Shown here: positions 1 to 10,938 of the stretch, piece after piece | Layout: every line of letters begins with the position of its first letter | How positions within the stretch are numbered: position 1 is the first letter of the stretch | Source: Micractinium sp. NFX-FRZ | Lineage: Eukaryota; Chlorophyta; Trebouxiophyceae; Chlorellales; Chlorellaceae | Length of the DNA stretch: 64,000 nucleotides | Assembly (NCBI GenBank): GCA_029339195.1 | Contig: JAPTJF010000132.1 | Coordinates: 1-64,000, forward strand | Direction of reading: 5' to 3' | Notes under the pieces: generated by a model | Seen by the model: only the letters and a program-made list of their open reading frames with translations | What the model was told of the DNA's origin: nothing | The model's database searches: none | Made by a program: the position numbers and the translations under genes

Positions 1-3000
1 CCCTCTGTGCCCTGCCCCTGGTCGGGCATCGCCCCTGAGAGGCCCAAGTACTTGTCTTGCAGCTTGGCCCACATCCCATCCAGCTCATCATCTGAGAGGC
101 AGGCAGGCAGAGCGGGTGGGTGGGTGGGTGGGTGGGTGGGTGAGTGAGGAGTGGGGTGGGGTGGGGGAGGGGAGGCAGGGTGCCCGATTCCCAGGGCCCA
201 TGGGAGCTAGAGCAACTGCCAACAGCTGCCCATCACATGCCAGCGATACAATAGCAACGAATCACACCGAAAGCAGCCAGCATGACAAGCGCCCCTGTGC
301 CACCCGACCGCTCTCAGGCGAGTCATCCCTACCATCCCATGCCCACCACACGCCACCCACCCGCTCACCGCTCTCAAAGGAGTGGTCGATGACCACAGAG
401 GTGTCCAGCTCATCACGGTGAGGCTCCCCCGCCAGCAGCGTCGACTGCCAGGACGGCCAGGCGCACGACAGCACCGGGTGCAGCCCCTCCTCAGCCAGCA
501 GGGAGGCGTAGCTGCAGCGGGAGAGGGCGGGGCGGGCCACGGGTGAGCGGCAGCGGGCGCTCACATCTCCGAGCTGTGTGGCGTCCTTCAGCAAGCTGCA
601 GCCGCACGCTCGAGCGGCCAGGCCCCCCCAGCCCCTCCCTCCCCTTTGCCTGCACTCACGTGTTTGCGCGCGCGCGCTCCCGCCGCTTCGTCTCGCGGCT
701 GTTGTACGGGTAGGGCGGGTCGATCTCACGCACCTGTGTCGCGTGGGAGGGCAGAGTGGGAGGGTTTGGGAGGTGGAGGGAAGGGGGAGCGGGAGCAGGT
801 TGTGGGAGGCGGTGGCGGGTAGGAAGGGTGCAGATGTACGCATAGGTGCAGGGGTGGGGGCATCAGCAATCCCGCATAAGCAGTGGCCAGGCAGTGGCCA
901 GGCAGGGTCTGTGGTAGCAGTGGACTGTGAGCAGGGCAGCCTGCTGCTGCGGGTTCTACATGAGAACGGCAGGCCCACCCCAGCTACCGCACCCCAGCAC
1001 CACCGCAACGCGGGCCCTCACCGTGCCGTGGCCTCCCTGGTTGCATACCACGTCATCCTCACGAGCCCGCGCCCCGCCCGCCTCGCCCTCGCCCTGCCGC
1101 GCCAGCAGCGCCACCTGGCGGGGCGTCAGCGACTGCGTCAGCGGGGGGCAGCGGAGTAAGGTCAGGGACCAGGGGCACGGGGGGCATGCTTGGATGAGGC
1201 ATGCTTATCAGGTGGAAAGGACGCTTGCGTGTGATGGCTGGTGTGAGCACCCAGTGCCCCGTAGGCCTGCCAGCCCTCCACCACTCCAACCGCGTGCCAA
1301 GCGCCTTGCCCACGGCAACTGCACACCCTGCCCCACCCACTGGCAGGGCGTTGGTGCAGCTGCAACCACCCAACCCAACCCAGCCCAGTTCTACTGCAAC
1401 ATGGCACCACTGCAGCACCAGCAGGCACCCGCCAGCTGGCATGTGCAGGCACCGCAGCAAGTTGTCAGCCCAACAAGAGAGGCACCCACCGGCATGGCGC
1501 TGAGGTCCAGGTGCGCCTTCTCCCCGTTGACCACCACATACACGCTGGTGGGGGCCTGGCAGCGGGGGGGGCCGGGGAGGGAGGGCAGGACGCAGGTGGA
1601 CGCAGGTGAACACAGATGAACACAGGGGTTGTTGCTGTTTTGGGAGGGCAGCAATAGGGGTATTGAGGCGGCACCAGGCAAGGGTCAAAGTCTCGGGTAG
1701 GGCCCTCACCATATGCACCAAGCTGCTCGGTGCCAACACCTCCACACCGGGCTGCTTCGCCTGCTTCTGCTGTGCTGCCCTGGCTCACGCTCGCCCCCTC
1801 CCCCTCTTCTTCTTCTTCTTATCCACCACGCCGGCCAGCTCCCACCCCCACGCCCCGCTCACCACATACTCCAGGTTGGGCGAGTCGTCGTCAAACTGGG
1901 CGCCCCAGCTGTGGATCTGCACGCCCGTCACAACTGCGGGGTGGGGGGGCGGGGGAAGGGGGCAGCGGGAGAGCCAAAGAGTGAAGGGGGGGCGGTGGGG
2001 GGCAGAAGGAGGAGGGTGACGCAGGGGCAGGGTGCCACCCCCTTGCCGCCCCCCAGCCGGCTCACCGCAGCAGTCTGCCTGACGCGGGCCCACACCTCTC
2101 GCTCGCCGACCAGGTGCGCCACCACAAACCCACGCCAAAGCAACCCAGGTTTGCGCTGGCACAAGCTCACCGGCGTAGCCCGCCCTCCAGGGGCCGCACT
2201 TTCTCTCCAGTCCAAGCGCTCCACCCCACCCAACCTAACCCATAGCAGCCAGCCCGGTGCCAGCTCACCTGCGTAGTCTGCCCGTCGCGGTTCCACCGTG
2301 CCGCAGACCAGGCCCTGCAACCCAAACCCACACCCCAGAAACACAAGGGACCCCGGTGCCAGCTCACCTGCGTAGTCGGCCCGCCGCGGCTCCACCGTCT
2401 CGCTGATCAGGTGCTGCAGGTCGTCGGTGATGGTGCGCTCCGCCACCTGGGTGATGTCCACCAGGCTCAGCTGGGAGACTGCAGGACAGGGGGGGTTGCG
2501 GGGAGGGGGGGAGGAAGGGGAGAACAGAAGGGGGGAGATGAGGGAGGGGAGGGGGTGGGGAGGGTGGTGCGCTTAGCAATGGGGTTGGTCCGCCGGGCTC
2601 AGCTGGGAGAGTGCGGGGGAGGTGGGCATTGAGGGGAAGGGGGTGTGGGGGGAAGAAGAGAAGGGATGCGGACCTTGGGGGGAGGCGGGGAAGGGGTGAT
2701 GCTGATCTCGGGGGAGGAGGGGAAGGGGTGGTTGGCGCCTGCCCGCCGGCCTGCCGCGCCCACCCTGCACCCACCTGTCTCCTCGCTGGCGCCCTCGAAG
2801 CGCAGGCGGCGTGCGATGCGCTGCTTGAGGATGGAGAACTCGGGGTCCCGGGCATCGTGCACTGCGCAGGCGGGTGTGGGTGGGTGGGTGGGTGGGGCCG
2901 CAGGTGAGGCCGCTCGCGATGCCAGAGCCGGTTGGGTGCATCATGCACTGTGCACCAGATGATGCCTGGCGTCCAGGTCAGGAGGTAGCTGTGTGACATT

Positions 3001-5112
3001 GGAAAATGGGAGTGCAAGCACGCCATGCGAAGTGACGCGCAGGTGGATGGCAGGGGTTGGGGCAGGGCAGGGGCACGGTGAGGCAGAGCAGGGGCCAGCG
3101 GGGAGCCACTCGGGCGCTGTAGCACCCATGGCATGCCATCAGACCGCCTCACCTCCCGGGATCTTGCAGTTGCTGGCCAGCCCGTCCTTGCGGATGTCGG
3201 CCAGCGCCTTGTTGAGCGCGCCGCAGGCGCAGCCCACGCCGGGGCGGCCGGGGCGGGAGATGGCACCCACGTTGCCTCGCGCGTCAATGCTGCGGGGGGG
3301 CGGCGTGGGAAGTCTTTTGTGGGCGGGTGCAGCGGCAGCGCAGCCATGACGCGGGGCAGGCAGGCAGGGCAGGGCAGGGTGGGCAAGGCGGGGTGGGTGT
3401 GGGCATGACGAGGGTGGGCGCATGAGTGGCAGGAGCAGGGCAAGAGGGACGACGCGCCGGGTGGTGCAGGTGGCCAATGGGCAGGGCGGCGGATGCAGGC
3501 GAGAGCAGGGCATGCGCGTGGCCCCGCAGCGCGCCCTCCTCAGCACGCACACACGCCTGCCGCACCGACGCCGCCTGCCCTCACCTGATGTGGGGGAAGG
3601 AGAAGAAGACGTACCGCTCCTTGCCCGAGCTGCGGGACACGGGGGCGTGGCTGCACGGGGGGGCAGACAGGGAGGGCGACAGGGGGGGGGGAGGCAGGGG
3701 CAGGGTGTGACCACCAGCCATCTCCCGCTCTCACCACCACCCCACCCCTGTCCCTCCCTCCACGCAGTCGCCCAAAGCCCAACAACCCACACGCGGCACC
3801 CGCCCCATGCAGCCCCGCAGACCCCCGTCCATCCGCATGACTGCCTCTAGTTCAAGCCCATACCTGAGCCCCGCGGCCACGCCGCTGACGCCGCAGGTGA
3901 GCACGCCGCCCAGCCCGTTTGTGTTGAAGGACGAACCAAACACGGAATCGATCTTCTGCTTGAGGGTGACGGTGACCTCGTCGCGGCACAGGTTGACCAT
4001 GGCTGCACCATGGGGCGATAGGGTCACATGACATAGGGATGCAGAGAGGCAGGTCCATCTTGTGTCTGCCTGTCTCGAGCGTGCCGCGAATCTCGCCACA
4101 GCACAGGTCTCACCATGGTTGCGGGCGGCGACAGGGTTGCAGTCCAAGCGTCAGGGTTCACCACCCCGCCAAGCTTTCACAGCGCCTGCCCTCGCCCCTG
4201 CTTCGCCGCCTGCCCCTCCCTCGCCCTCGCCCTCCCTACAACTCCCCACTCACTGATGGAGTTGTCGTTGCTGAAGCCGTACGCATACAGAGCGATTTCC
4301 AGGCGGTTCATGAAGTCATCAGCACCTGGCAGGCCGCCAAGGGGGTGGGACGGGAGCAAGCCGGCACTGGTGGGCACAAGTCATCATCTGCTGCGAGGCT
4401 GCTGCTGCTGCTGCTGCTGCCTGGCCGTGGTGCTGGAAGACACGCCTGCCCAAGCCCTTGCACGCATGCCAAACAACACGCCATGCGGGCACCCAGCAGC
4501 TGCTAGCGCAGGCAATCGTGGTCTTGCACAGTGCACCCTGCCCAAACGGTGGGCCTCGGCCTGGCGCCCGCTGCCTCACCCACTACCCATCGGCCCTCAC
4601 CCCGCATGCAACGCCTCAACTACACCCACCCTCCCATCATGGGCCCGTTCCTCGCACCCTTTCACCCCCCACCCCTCACACCCCAAGAGCCCCTCACCCT
4701 TTTCCACCCACCCCTCACACAAGGTCCCCCCACCCCACCTCCCCTCACCCAGCGCCCCGGGGAAGTGCTTGCAGACGAGTTGGGAGCGGCCTGAGAGGTA
4801 GGCCACCTCGCAAAAGTCGCGTAGCTGCTTGGACCCCGCACCATCCAGGTCCTCCTCGAAACCCGCCAGCAGCGCCAAGGCAGCAGAGTCGGGCGCGGCG
4901 CGTGGCGGCAGCGGCAGCGGCGGCTGGGCGGCGCCGCCGCCAATGCTGTCGCAGGTGGCGGCGGTGCGTGTCGGCCGCGTCCCACGATGCAGATGCAGTG
5001 AGCCGGCACATGGGGGCCGCAGTCCGGGCGCCGCATTCTGTCCTCCCGGAGCTGCTCGACATGCTCCCGTGCTAGCAAGTGCCGCGGGCTGCGCAGCAAT
5101 CACCGACTGCAT
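1..5112 (-). CDS. LCIB: LCIB-family limiting-CO2-inducible protein (beta-carbonic-anhydrase-like fold), 3' end outside window
   Basis: Thirteen exons can be followed, 5' to 3' on the minus strand: 5112-4749, 4325-4254, 4002-3864, 3629-3585, 3289-3153, 2861-2775, 2478-2368, 1933-1863, 1555-1490, 1132-1022, 733-660, 511-369, 91-1. All phases join. The start was chosen at the ATG at 5112 because it opens a chloroplast-leader-like segment (MQSVIAAQPAALAS). The core follows Chlamydomonas LCIB/LCIC closely: FPGALGADDF, NLCRDEVT, FGSSFNTNGLGGVLTCGV, FFSFPHIS, GAISRPGRPG, CACGAL, DPEFSILKQR, ERTITDDL, VYVVVNGEKAHLDLS. Cys of NLCRDE, His of FFSFPH and Cys of CACGAL are the likely zinc ligands. In Chlamydomonas, LCIB acts around the pyrenoid to recapture leaked CO2. 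After the usual LCIB end there is an unfamiliar extension (exons 10-13, with VREIDPPYPYNSRE and SDDELDGMWAKLQDKY) running out of the window. The family call is very secure; the extension's function is unknown. Confidence 0.93.
117..149. repeat. (GGGT)n microsatellite
   Basis: About seven GGGT units lie in an LCIB intron. They could form a G-quadruplex. They are not a plant-type telomere repeat (TTTAGGG). Confidence 0.85.
2056..2405 (-). repeat. Four-copy ladder of the LCIB exon 7 3' end with splice donors
   Basis: On the minus strand the true exon end (CGGCGGGCCGACTACGCAG, then GTGAGC at 2367) is repeated downstream in the intron. A near-perfect copy ends with GTGAGC near 2269. Two weaker copies end with GTGAGC near 2169 and 2064. 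The second copy stays in frame and is preceded by TTGCAG, a possible acceptor. Confidence 0.82.
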
Positions 5113-5387
5113 GCCGCAATCAGCAGAATAGCTATGAATATGCGTGCAACCAGAAACTGGCCGCCGCACTCGAAACTTGGTAGGGTTTCGCCTGCGAGGT
5201 TGGAGCAGCGGTAGCTGTGACCGCTCGGAGCGAGATTTAGCAAGTTAGCCGCTGATTCGGTTGACTGTACGTTTCTGGCCCTCTTCAGTCAACCCTGCCG
5301 CAAGCCAGCTGGCGCCCGCTTGGAGCTTGCTGGCACACCACGCTTGCTATGCCCTTCCAAGGCAGGTGCCTGATTCTTGATGCTGCA

Positions 5388-8300
5388 TTACACACCAGCA
5401 TCCGGGCTGTCTGGCAGCTTCCAGGCATACAGCAGCCAGTTGCCGGCAGGGCCTGCCTGCTGCTGCACCGCATGCACAGCAAACCCCGCGCCCTCCAGCA
5501 GCCGCGTGGCATCTGCGAGGCGGTCGCCAACATCGTGCACCTGCCAGGGAACAAAAACACATAGGGGTGGGCTTCATGCAGGGGTTGCATTTCCATATCT
5601 GGTTTGACAGATGAGCAGAGACAGAAATGGCTTGGAACATGGAAAGGGTGTGGCCGAGTGCTGCCGCGGCACAGCACACCACTGCTGCCCCCCCGTGGAC
5701 TTGGAATGCAGTTAATCGGTTTGATGGACACCAGCGGGCCAGGCACGGCCCATCCGCAGGGGCAGCACATGCGCAGCACAGCGCAACAGAGCAGAGCAAA
5801 GCACAGCACAGTACGCACAGCACAGCGCACCAGCGCAGCGCCTCACCTCGGCCACGACCTGCTGTACCAGGCGCCACGTGGGCGGGTCCAGCCCGCGCAG
5901 CACCTCCAGCTCGCTGCCCTCCACATCCACCTGCAGAGGAGATCCCGGTGAGGCACAACTCAGGCAGTCGGGAGATGTGATGGGCAGGACGAGCAGGCGA
6001 AGCGGGGCAGCTGGCGTGCTCGAGTAGGCGAGCCAGCTCCTGATGTCAGCCTGCCCCTGCCCACGCTTGTGCATCGCGCTTCCCCCCTTCTACCCAGCAT
6101 GGCCCACCATCAAATGCTAAGCTCCCCACGCCCGCTTCCCCGTTGAGCTCACCTTGAGCAAGTCTATCCTCTGCAGGCCCTGCTCCCGGGCAAAGTGCGC
6201 CAGCGTGGTGACGGGGCACTCCACCCTGCAAAGCCGGCAGGAGGTGCCAGCACGCGGAGGTGTGAGGCTGAGCAACCCTTACCTCAGCCTCCCTTGGGCT
6301 GAGCTGGCTGCCCCAACCTGCTGTGCATGGGAACAGATCATTCTGTGACCGCGGGTGCGATGTTAGCACACCCATCACACGCCCCCCACCCCCCCAAGGC
6401 CCCACCTGACTGCGCCCTGGAAGCAGCGGTCGGCGGCTGCCGGGCCCATGAGCCCCGCCATGGCAGGCCGCTGGTGCTCCCACTTCTCCTGGGCCGCAGC
6501 CGTGCTGTTGCCCGGCATGTGGGGATAGAAGGTGAAGGGCAGGCGGCAGGGGGCGGAGGACAGGCCGCAGCGCAGCAGGGTGACCTGCGCATGCGAGAGC
6601 AGGGGGGTACAGCTGGAGATAGAGTCACGGGAGGGGCAAGCACCGCACTGTAGAGAGAGGAGGGTGCAACACACTGCAATGAAGAGAGAGGAGGGGCCCA
6701 CACACACACCAGTACCAAGAGACCTAGGGAGGCTAAGAAGGGCCGCCACATTTTCAGCACCGCACTCGCTGAGCGCTGCACTGCCAGCGCACTCCACAAT
6801 GCCCCCACAATCATGCTGCTGTGCAGGGGTTGCCGGCGGCTGGCCGCTCAGCACCTCCCTGGCAGCCCCCTTCTCCCTGTACTGCTGAAACAACCCAGCC
6901 TCACCTTGTCAGCCACGCCGTGTGCCAGCAGGTTGGATTCAAGCACGTCGGCGGTGGGGGGCAGCGGTTCAAACGCATACAGGTGGGCGACAGCTGGCGA
7001 CAGCTTGCGGTCCAGCAGCAGGCGCAGCGCAAAGAGCCCAATGTTGGCGCCTGCACGGCAGAGAGCGGCGGGGGGCTGGGGGCAGTTAAGGAAGAGGGGG
7101 CGGAGTGGAAGGCAATGGGAGCAAGGAAGAGGGGCGGGAGCGGGGCAGGGCATTACGAACGCCAGCAGCAGGCCAGCGGCGCAAGCAGGCACAAGGCAGC
7201 GCCAGGTCCCGTGGCGGAAAGCATGCTATAAGCGGCAGCGCCAGCAGCCAAGCAGGTTGAGGCAGGTGGCGGACACAAGTTGGCAGCCCCTCCTAGGGAG
7301 ATCTGTCCCTGTGCTGTGTGTGCTGTGATGGGCGGCGCCTACCTGCATCCACCACCACGCAGCCCGGGCCCAAGCTGATGCCCTGGGACAGGTAGCAGTC
7401 CTCCTGGAACACCTCCCTGTGGATGAACACAGCCTCCCCAGGAGACAGGCACTGCACAGCCAGCCCGCCGGGCAGCGCCAGCTGGTGCACTGCCGGCGCC
7501 AGCGCTGTCACCAAGCTGGCAGGTGAAGTGGCAGGTGAGCTGGGCAGCCCGCTGCGCTCGCCCCCAGCTCCCGCTCCTGCTGTAGCCGCCGCCCCGCCCT
7601 GTTGCCTTAAGTGGCTGCGGACCAGGTGCACCGCTGCCGTCAGCCCATCCTCCCGGGCCAGCTGCCGCCGAAGGCTGGCGCAGGCCTCGGCCACGGCGGT
7701 GTCCTCCAGCAGGCCCTCCAGCGCTCCCGCCAACACCTCCGCAGCCTGCTGTATTGCTGCCTCGCCTTCCGGGAGCTCCCCCTCCTGCTGCTGCTCCCCC
7801 TGCTGCTGCTGCTCCCCCTGCTGCTCACAATCGTGCTGCTGTTGCCGGTGCCGCTGATGTTGTTGTTGTTGTCGCTGCTGCTGCTGCTGCTCCTGCTCCT
7901 TCTCCCCCTGCTGTTGCTGCTGCTCCCCCTGCGCCTCCCGCTGCTGCTGCGGCTGCTGCACGGCGTTGGCCGCCCCCCGCTGCCGCCCTGCATTTTGCAG
8001 CAGCGCCGCCGAGCTGATCCGCGCCCCGCAGCCCAGCCACGCCACCCGCTCCGCCCACTGCTGCTGGTCAAAGTGCAGGGGGCACACCAGCTGTGGTGTG
8101 CCGCTGCACAGCGCGGCTGCCACCGTGCCGGCGCCGCCGTGGTGCAGCAGGGCGGCGCAGCGCGGCAGCAGCGCGTCGTGTGGCACCGCCTGCCCCAGCG
8201 CCAGCAGCCAGCCGGGGCGGGGCGGGGGCTCACCTGCTGAAGCTCCGCTGGGGTCCTGCCCCTCCTGCTGCTGCTGCTGCAGCTGCTCCTCCTGCTGTGC

Positions 8301-10938
8301 CTGCTGTGCCTGCTGGCCCTCCTGCTCATCCTGCTGCTGCTGTGCTTGCTGCGCATGTTGCTGCTGTGCTTGCTGCGCCTGTTGCTGATGCCGTTTGCTG
8401 CCCCCGCCCTGCCGCCCCGCCGACTGCTCCAGTGAGCACTGCAGCTGCTCCAGGCGGTCACACGCCTCCAGCAGTGGCTGCCAGCCGGCTGTCAGCAGCA
8501 CCATGCGGCGCTGGAGGCGCCGCGCCGCCGCATGCAGCACCGCCACCAGCAGCTGCGGCTGTGGCAGCAGCCCCATCAGCCCCATGCTGCCAAAGTCCAC
8601 ACAGATGGGGGCTGCCGCCACTGCTGCTGCTGCTGCTGCTGGTGTTGCTGCTGCTGCTGCTGCTGCTGCTGACAGGTGTAGCTGGGGCCGCCCTTGCAGC
8701 AGCTGCGCCTGTGCCACTCCCTCCTCCTGTGCTGGTGCTGCTGCTGCTGCTGCTGCTGCTACGTGCGGGCGTGCTGCCGCCGCTGCCACCCGCTCTGGCT
8801 CGCCGCCTGCACCAGAACAAGGGTGCCTCGGCGCTCCCGGCGGCTGGCAGCGTCCCAACCACTGCTGCAGGCGGGGCGGCAGCTGCTGTTGGGCGGCGGT
8901 GAAGCAGCGGGTGCTGCCCCAGTAGCCGCACATGTGCACAGAGCGGGGCCAGAAGCCGGGGCGGGGCACAACCGACTCGCTCACGCCTGCAGGGGGGCAG
9001 GAGGGCAGGCTGCCGGGGTGGAGCTCTGGTGGGCCCTAAGAAAGGCCTTGCCTTGCCTTGGGGCTGAGGTGCTTGCTGCCACACGCGCTGGCTGTCAAGG
9101 GCCACCTGCTCACTTCGACTGTAGCTGCACTCCTGCCGCCCCTGCCATGTGCGCCTGCTGCCGCCGCTGGCCACCCTCACCATACAGCAGCGGCGGTGGC
9201 GGCGGCAGGGGCACGCCGGGAGGACAGTCCGAGTATGGCACAGCAGGCAGGCCCAGGCGGTGGTGGCGCCAGGCCCCCCACCGCTCGTCGAACAGCGGCC
9301 ACAGCCAGTGGCAGACGTGGGACCAGCCCACACTACAGTTGCGCCCTGCTGGCAAGGGAAGGGTGGGGGACAGGGAAGGCAGGCCACTTGGACAAGAAGC
9401 ACTCGAGACTCAGCTGGCAGGACAGGTGCAGCAAGCACCATGTCCTTGGTGCGTGCCTTCTACAGTTGCACTAGTCCAGCTATCCCCCCTGTCGTTACCC
9501 CCTGTAACTACCCCCTCAAGCTACCCCCCCTGTAACCACCCCCTGTAACTACCCCCCTCAAGCTACCCCCCCTGTAACCACCCCCTGTAACTACCCCCCT
9601 CAAGCTACCCCCCCTGTAACTACCCCCCCGCAATTAACCCCTCCCCACAGGGTACCACTCGCTGAATAAAGGAGGCAAGCATGTTCTTGTGCCTGTGCTG
9701 GCAGGCTGCTGGTCAGCTACCTCCCACCTGCCCCACCCTCTCCCTTCCGCACCCTGGCCACCGCCTCCTCCCCGCACTTCTCTCACCCTCATCCGCCGCC
9801 TCCTGCCGTGCCGCATCTGCCGCCTGCAGGCGCTGTAGCAGCCGCGGGTGGGCCTGCCTGAAGCGGCGCTCAAGCCCGGGGGGCGGCGGGTAGGGCACCA
9901 GGCAGGGGGAGGCGGCCAGGCAGGGCAGGCGCAGCGCCTCTGCGATGTGGGAGCCCTCCAGCGCAAACAGGTTAAAGATGATGAGGCGGGAGCCGGCGTG
10001 CTGCTGCTGAGCGGCAGGAGCGGTGGGCGTGGCAATGCCGGTGGCGGCGGCGGTTGCCGCACTGCTGCAGGCGCCGTCAGCAGGTGCGGCGTCTTGGCTG
10101 GGCAGCGTGCATTCTAGCACCTGCAGGCAAGCTGCCAGCAGCTCCTCTCGGAGCAGCTCAGAGCCAGCAAAGGCGGCTCCCTGCGGTGCCTGGGCGCTCA
10201 ACAAGCTGCGCCCGCCGCTGCCACCGCTGATGTGGCTGGTGCCTGCTGGTAGTGCGCTGTCGTCGCAGGCATTGTCGCCAGCACTGCTGCTGCCTTCAGC
10301 CCCACAGCCAGCATCGGCACTTGGCTGCTTGCGCTTCAGCGCCTGCGCTGGGGGGCAGAGGGGACCGCAAGTGGCATGACCGGTGTCCAATGTGAGATCA
10401 TGTTGCACCCCTCATACAAGTATGGCTCCCCTTCCCATGTCGTCTCTCGCCTGTGCATCAGGCCAGTGCAGCACAAACTGTGCATTGCATGCAACAAGCG
10501 GCAGGCACCCACCTGCCCTGCGGCCGCCCCAGGAGCCTCCCACACACGTGCAGGCGGGCTTGACACCAGGTGCAGCCGTACGCCTGCCGCTTCAGAGGGA
10601 TCCCTCAGCCATCCCTGGGACAACAATGTGAAATCATAGAGTACCCAATTGAATCAAAGGCACTTGATTAGGGCATCCACGCTGCTCCATGGGGGCTGCA
10701 TGGATGGCAACAGCGGCAGCGAGCGGCCAACTGGCGACGGTGGCAGTGCGCAGTGCAGCTGGAGCCCACATGACGTGCCGGAACTAGCGCGAATCCTCGC
10801 CTGGTGAGATCGGTGTGTTACTAGAGTCACACGGGAGCCTGGGAGGCCGTCATGAAGCGCGATGGCCAACGCAAACAGCGGCTGGACATCGCCACGGGTG
10901 CCAACTGCCAGGAGCGCAATTCTGATGGGATACGACAT
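5388..10938 (-). CDS. Fusion protein: sterol-glucosyltransferase-like GT plus FkbM methyltransferase, 1079 aa
   Basis: Exons on the minus strand: 10938-10801, 10614-10513, 10342-9787, 9345-9181, 8986-7343, 7050-6905, 6584-6406, 6225-6153, 5930-5847, 5540-5388 (3240 nt, all phases consistent). The N-terminus (IALLAVGTRGDVQPLFALA) is the classic opening of GT1/GT28 sterol 3-beta-glucosyltransferases. GCNCSVGWSH-type and PGFWPRSVHMCGYW segments follow, and the donor-binding HHGGAGTV motif lies near residue 600. A Gln/Ala-rich insert (about 7.75-8.75 kb) interrupts the C-terminal GT half. From about residue 830 the protein becomes an FkbM-type SAM methyltransferase: VVVDAGANIGLFAL (SAM motif I), YAFEPLPPTADVLESNL, and IDLLKVDVEGSELEVLRGL. 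The exon carrying the last GT sequence also carries the first FkbM sequence, so this is one gene. It may glycosylate and O-methylate one lipid or glycan acceptor; the substrate is unknown. Intron 1 uses a GC donor. Confidence 0.86.
7750..8780 (-). repeat. CAG/GCA-repeat coding insert (poly-Gln and poly-Ala)
   Basis: On the minus strand this part of the GT-FkbM exon is dominated by CAG and GCA codons. They encode long Gln-rich stretches (about 7.77-7.95 and 8.26-8.40 kb) and Ala runs (about 8.62-8.76 kb). The Gln blocks sit on either side of the HHGGAG donor motif, so they are probably surface loops of the glycosyltransferase domain. The repeats create long spurious open frames on both strands. 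Confidence 0.85.
9481..9640. repeat. C-rich intronic minisatellite (about 42-46 bp unit)
   Basis: About three and a half copies of a unit built from CTACCCCCCTGTAACC, CCCTGTAACTA and CCCCCCTCAAG lie in the intron between exons 3 and 4 of the GT-FkbM gene (intron 9346-9786). The array is non-coding. On the minus strand it is G-rich (runs of six to eight G), so it could fold as G-quadruplex in the pre-mRNA. Confidence 0.85.

Noticed and set aside
117..149. Telomere-like GGGT run
   Set aside because: It is a short microsatellite inside an LCIB intron, not TTTAGGG.
7611..8902. Long open frames on the plus strand opposite the GT-FkbM gene
   Set aside because: They are poly-Leu, poly-Ala, poly-Cys or poly-Pro translations of the antisense of CAG/GCA repeats, with no family similarity.
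9481..9640. CRISPR-like regular repeat
   Set aside because: The units abut without unique spacers and lie in a eukaryotic intron; it is a minisatellite.
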